A DNA stretch of 7,662 nucleotides from Gammaproteobacteria bacterium (lineage in GTDB: Bacteria > Pseudomonadota > Gammaproteobacteria > Xanthomonadales > Xanthomonadaceae). The translations under genes and the position numbers were made by a program. Below, piece by piece: positions 6,387-7,662 of this stretch. The notes beneath the pieces were generated by a model, which made no database searches, was not told where the DNA came from, and worked only from the letters and a program-made list of their open reading frames with translations. Location: contig JAHEBG010000049.1 of the NCBI GenBank assembly GCA_024642445.1, positions 1 through 7,662 of the forward strand. Direction: 5' to 3'. The first letter of the stretch is position 1. Each line of letters opens with the position of its first letter.

Positions 6387-7604
6387 TCAATCAGACATTT
6401 CGGCGCGGGCGGCTTTACTGGTCACCGTCAAGTCGGCGGTGACATTGCCCAGTGTGGCGAAGATATCCGGAATCATGTCTACTGCAACCAATAAGCCCAT
6501 GGGTTCAACCGGTAGCCCGGCAGCTTGAACCACCGGCAGATTGGTGCCCATGAAAATGGCCGACCCAGGCAGCCCTACCGAACCAATGGATATGATGACC
6601 GACAGAGCAACGCAAATCGCCAGCGTGCCGGCCGATAAATCTATGCCGTAGGCCCAGGCAATGAACGACACCACACCCAGATACTGGATGGGGCTGGTAA
6701 TCCGGAACAGAGACACCGCCAAGGGCAAAACCAGGCCGGTGACTTGGCTTGGGTAGCCCAGTTTCCCGGCACTCTCCACCATGGCCGGCAAAGTGGCAAC
6801 TGACGATTGCGTGCTCATAGCCACTACCTGCGCCGGCAGTATGGCTTTGGCGTATCGCATTAACGGTTCGCCGTTACCGATGCGCGCAATGGCATAAAGA
6901 ATGCCGGTAATGCTCAGATACAGAACGCACAGCATGCCTATGTAAATTCCCAATGCCTGAATAACGCTGGACCCAGCCTGAGCGCTGATCGGCAGGATAA
7001 GCGCAAACACGCCCAGAGGCCCCACCAACAGAATCCAATGCACCATCTGGATCATGGTGTCGGCAATACCCTGGAAGAAGGCCACAATCTGCTGACGGCG
7101 CTCGTTCTGAATCTGCGTCAATGCGAAGGCGAACAGCAGGGTGAAAGCGACCAAGGGCACGATGGCGCCCGCAGAAGCAGCAGCCAGCACATTGGTCGGA
7201 ATGACGGTAGCGGTCCAATCCCCTGCCGGCGGTGGCAGGGCAGGAGCGCTGGCCGTTTTCAGAATGGCCATCAGTTCCGGATTGTGTGGCATGAAACTCA
7301 GTAAAAACGGGGCGGCAATGGCAGTGCCCAAGCCCGCAAGAAACAGCAATGTCAGTATCCACAGCATGGCGTGGCGAGCAATACGCCCCGATGTGGCTAT
7401 ATCATTGGCCTGATTGATACCCACGATCAACAGCGAGGCCACCAAAGGCACAATACTCATCTGCAGGGCATTCAGCCAGAGTCTGCCGATAGGCTGGGCG
7501 ATGCCGGTGATGGCTGGAATGCTATCGGGGGCGAAGCGGCTCAGCAAGGTTCCGGTGAGCAGGCCAAAAATCAGGCCCAGGAATACACGTGTGGATGCGG
7601 ACAT
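6387..7604 (-). CDS. DAACS/SDF-family (dicarboxylate/amino acid:cation) symporter, divergent binding site
   Basis: An inner-membrane carrier of the SDF family (Pfam Na+/dicarboxylate symporter; Glt-Ph, EAAT and DctA relatives). The 405 residues show the usual order of hydrophobic helices: TM1 near 7-25, the TM3-like ALQMSIVPLVASLLIVGI near 46-63, hairpin 1 STQSSVATLP (264-273), TM7 LPLAVSLFRITSP (293-305), hairpin 2 GSVGLPGSA (341-349) and TM8 DMIPDIFATLGNVTADL (376-392). The fold is clear, but key positions differ from glutamate transporters: the TM7 NMDGT motif is FRITS (300-304), the TM8 arginine (Glt-Ph R397) is A383, and the hairpin-1 arginine is Gln. The TM8 residues D376, D380, T384, N387 and D391 are kept. 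Substrate and coupling ion therefore cannot be assigned from the family name. ATG 7604 is the first start and has no strong ribosome binding site. I see no clear promoter in the 58 bases to the window end. Confidence 0.88.
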   Translation of the reverse strand: MSASTRVFLGLIFGLLTGTLLSRFAPDSIPAITGIAQPIGRLWLNALQMSIVPLVASLLIVGINQANDIATSGRIARHAMLWILTLLFLAGLGTAIAAPFLLSFMPHNPELMAILKTASAPALPPPAGDWTATVIPTNVLAAASAGAIVPLVAFTLLFAFALTQIQNERRQQIVAFFQGIADTMIQMVHWILLVGPLGVFALILPISAQAGSSVIQALGIYIGMLCVLYLSITGILYAIARIGNGEPLMRYAKAILPAQVVAMSTQSSVATLPAMVESAGKLGYPSQVTGLVLPLAVSLFRITSPIQYLGVVSFIAWAYGIDLSAGTLAICVALSVIISIGSVGLPGSAIFMGTNLPVVQAAGLPVEPMGLLVAVDMIPDIFATLGNVTADLTVTSKAARAEMSD

Positions 7605-7662
7605 GGTTAATTTTTCCAGAGAGGGAGATGCCAGGCTAGGCGAAGGCGTTGGTATTCGGTGC

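Noticed and set aside
6874..7362. 162-codon frame inside the transporter gene on the same strand
   Set aside because: It is an out-of-frame reading of a clear membrane carrier; its composition is not protein-like and the carrier explains the region fully.

Overview
The window is an ordinary-looking chromosomal segment with densely packed, well-conserved housekeeping genes and no sign of phage, IS, plasmid or CRISPR material. GuaA, TadA, Orn, PpsA and PpsR all read like gammaproteobacterial proteins, and DUF1249 (YqiB-like) is a proteobacterial family. Base composition is moderately GC-rich throughout. A gammaproteobacterium, possibly of the Xanthomonadales type, is the best guess; the order-level placement is inference only.

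Layout, left to right: the 3' end of guaA (GMP synthase), cut by the window edge, overlaps or abuts tadA (tRNA A34 deaminase), whose ribosome binding site lies across the guaA stop codon. A three-helix DUF2721 membrane protein follows on the opposite strand; its stop codon overlaps that of tadA inside one TTAA. Divergent from it is orn (oligoribonuclease). Between convergent orn and ppsA lies a GC-rich hairpin that includes the last base of the orn stop codon. ppsA (PEP synthase, minus strand) and ppsR (its bifunctional kinase/phosphorylase, plus strand) are divergent, sharing a 118-base intergenic region that holds a perfect TATAAT for ppsA and a LacI/PurR-like palindrome. A DUF1249 gene follows ppsR after 6 bases. 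Then comes a two-tRNA transcription unit, tRNA-Ala(GGC) and tRNA-Glu(TTC), with a near-consensus promoter and an intrinsic terminator. The window ends with a minus-strand DAACS/SDF-family symporter whose substrate and sodium motifs depart from the classical glutamate transporters.

Functional themes: PpsA makes PEP from pyruvate for gluconeogenesis, and PpsR switches PpsA off and on by phosphorylating a threonine next to the catalytic histidine; the target threonine and histidine are both present, so enzyme and regulator form a local module. TadA matures tRNA-Arg, Orn finishes RNA decay and the tRNA pair supplies translation. I found no clearly new multi-gene system. The most unusual items are the rewired binding site of the symporter, the palindrome over the ppsA promoter with evidence for a TTG start, and the tight ppsR-DUF1249 linkage.
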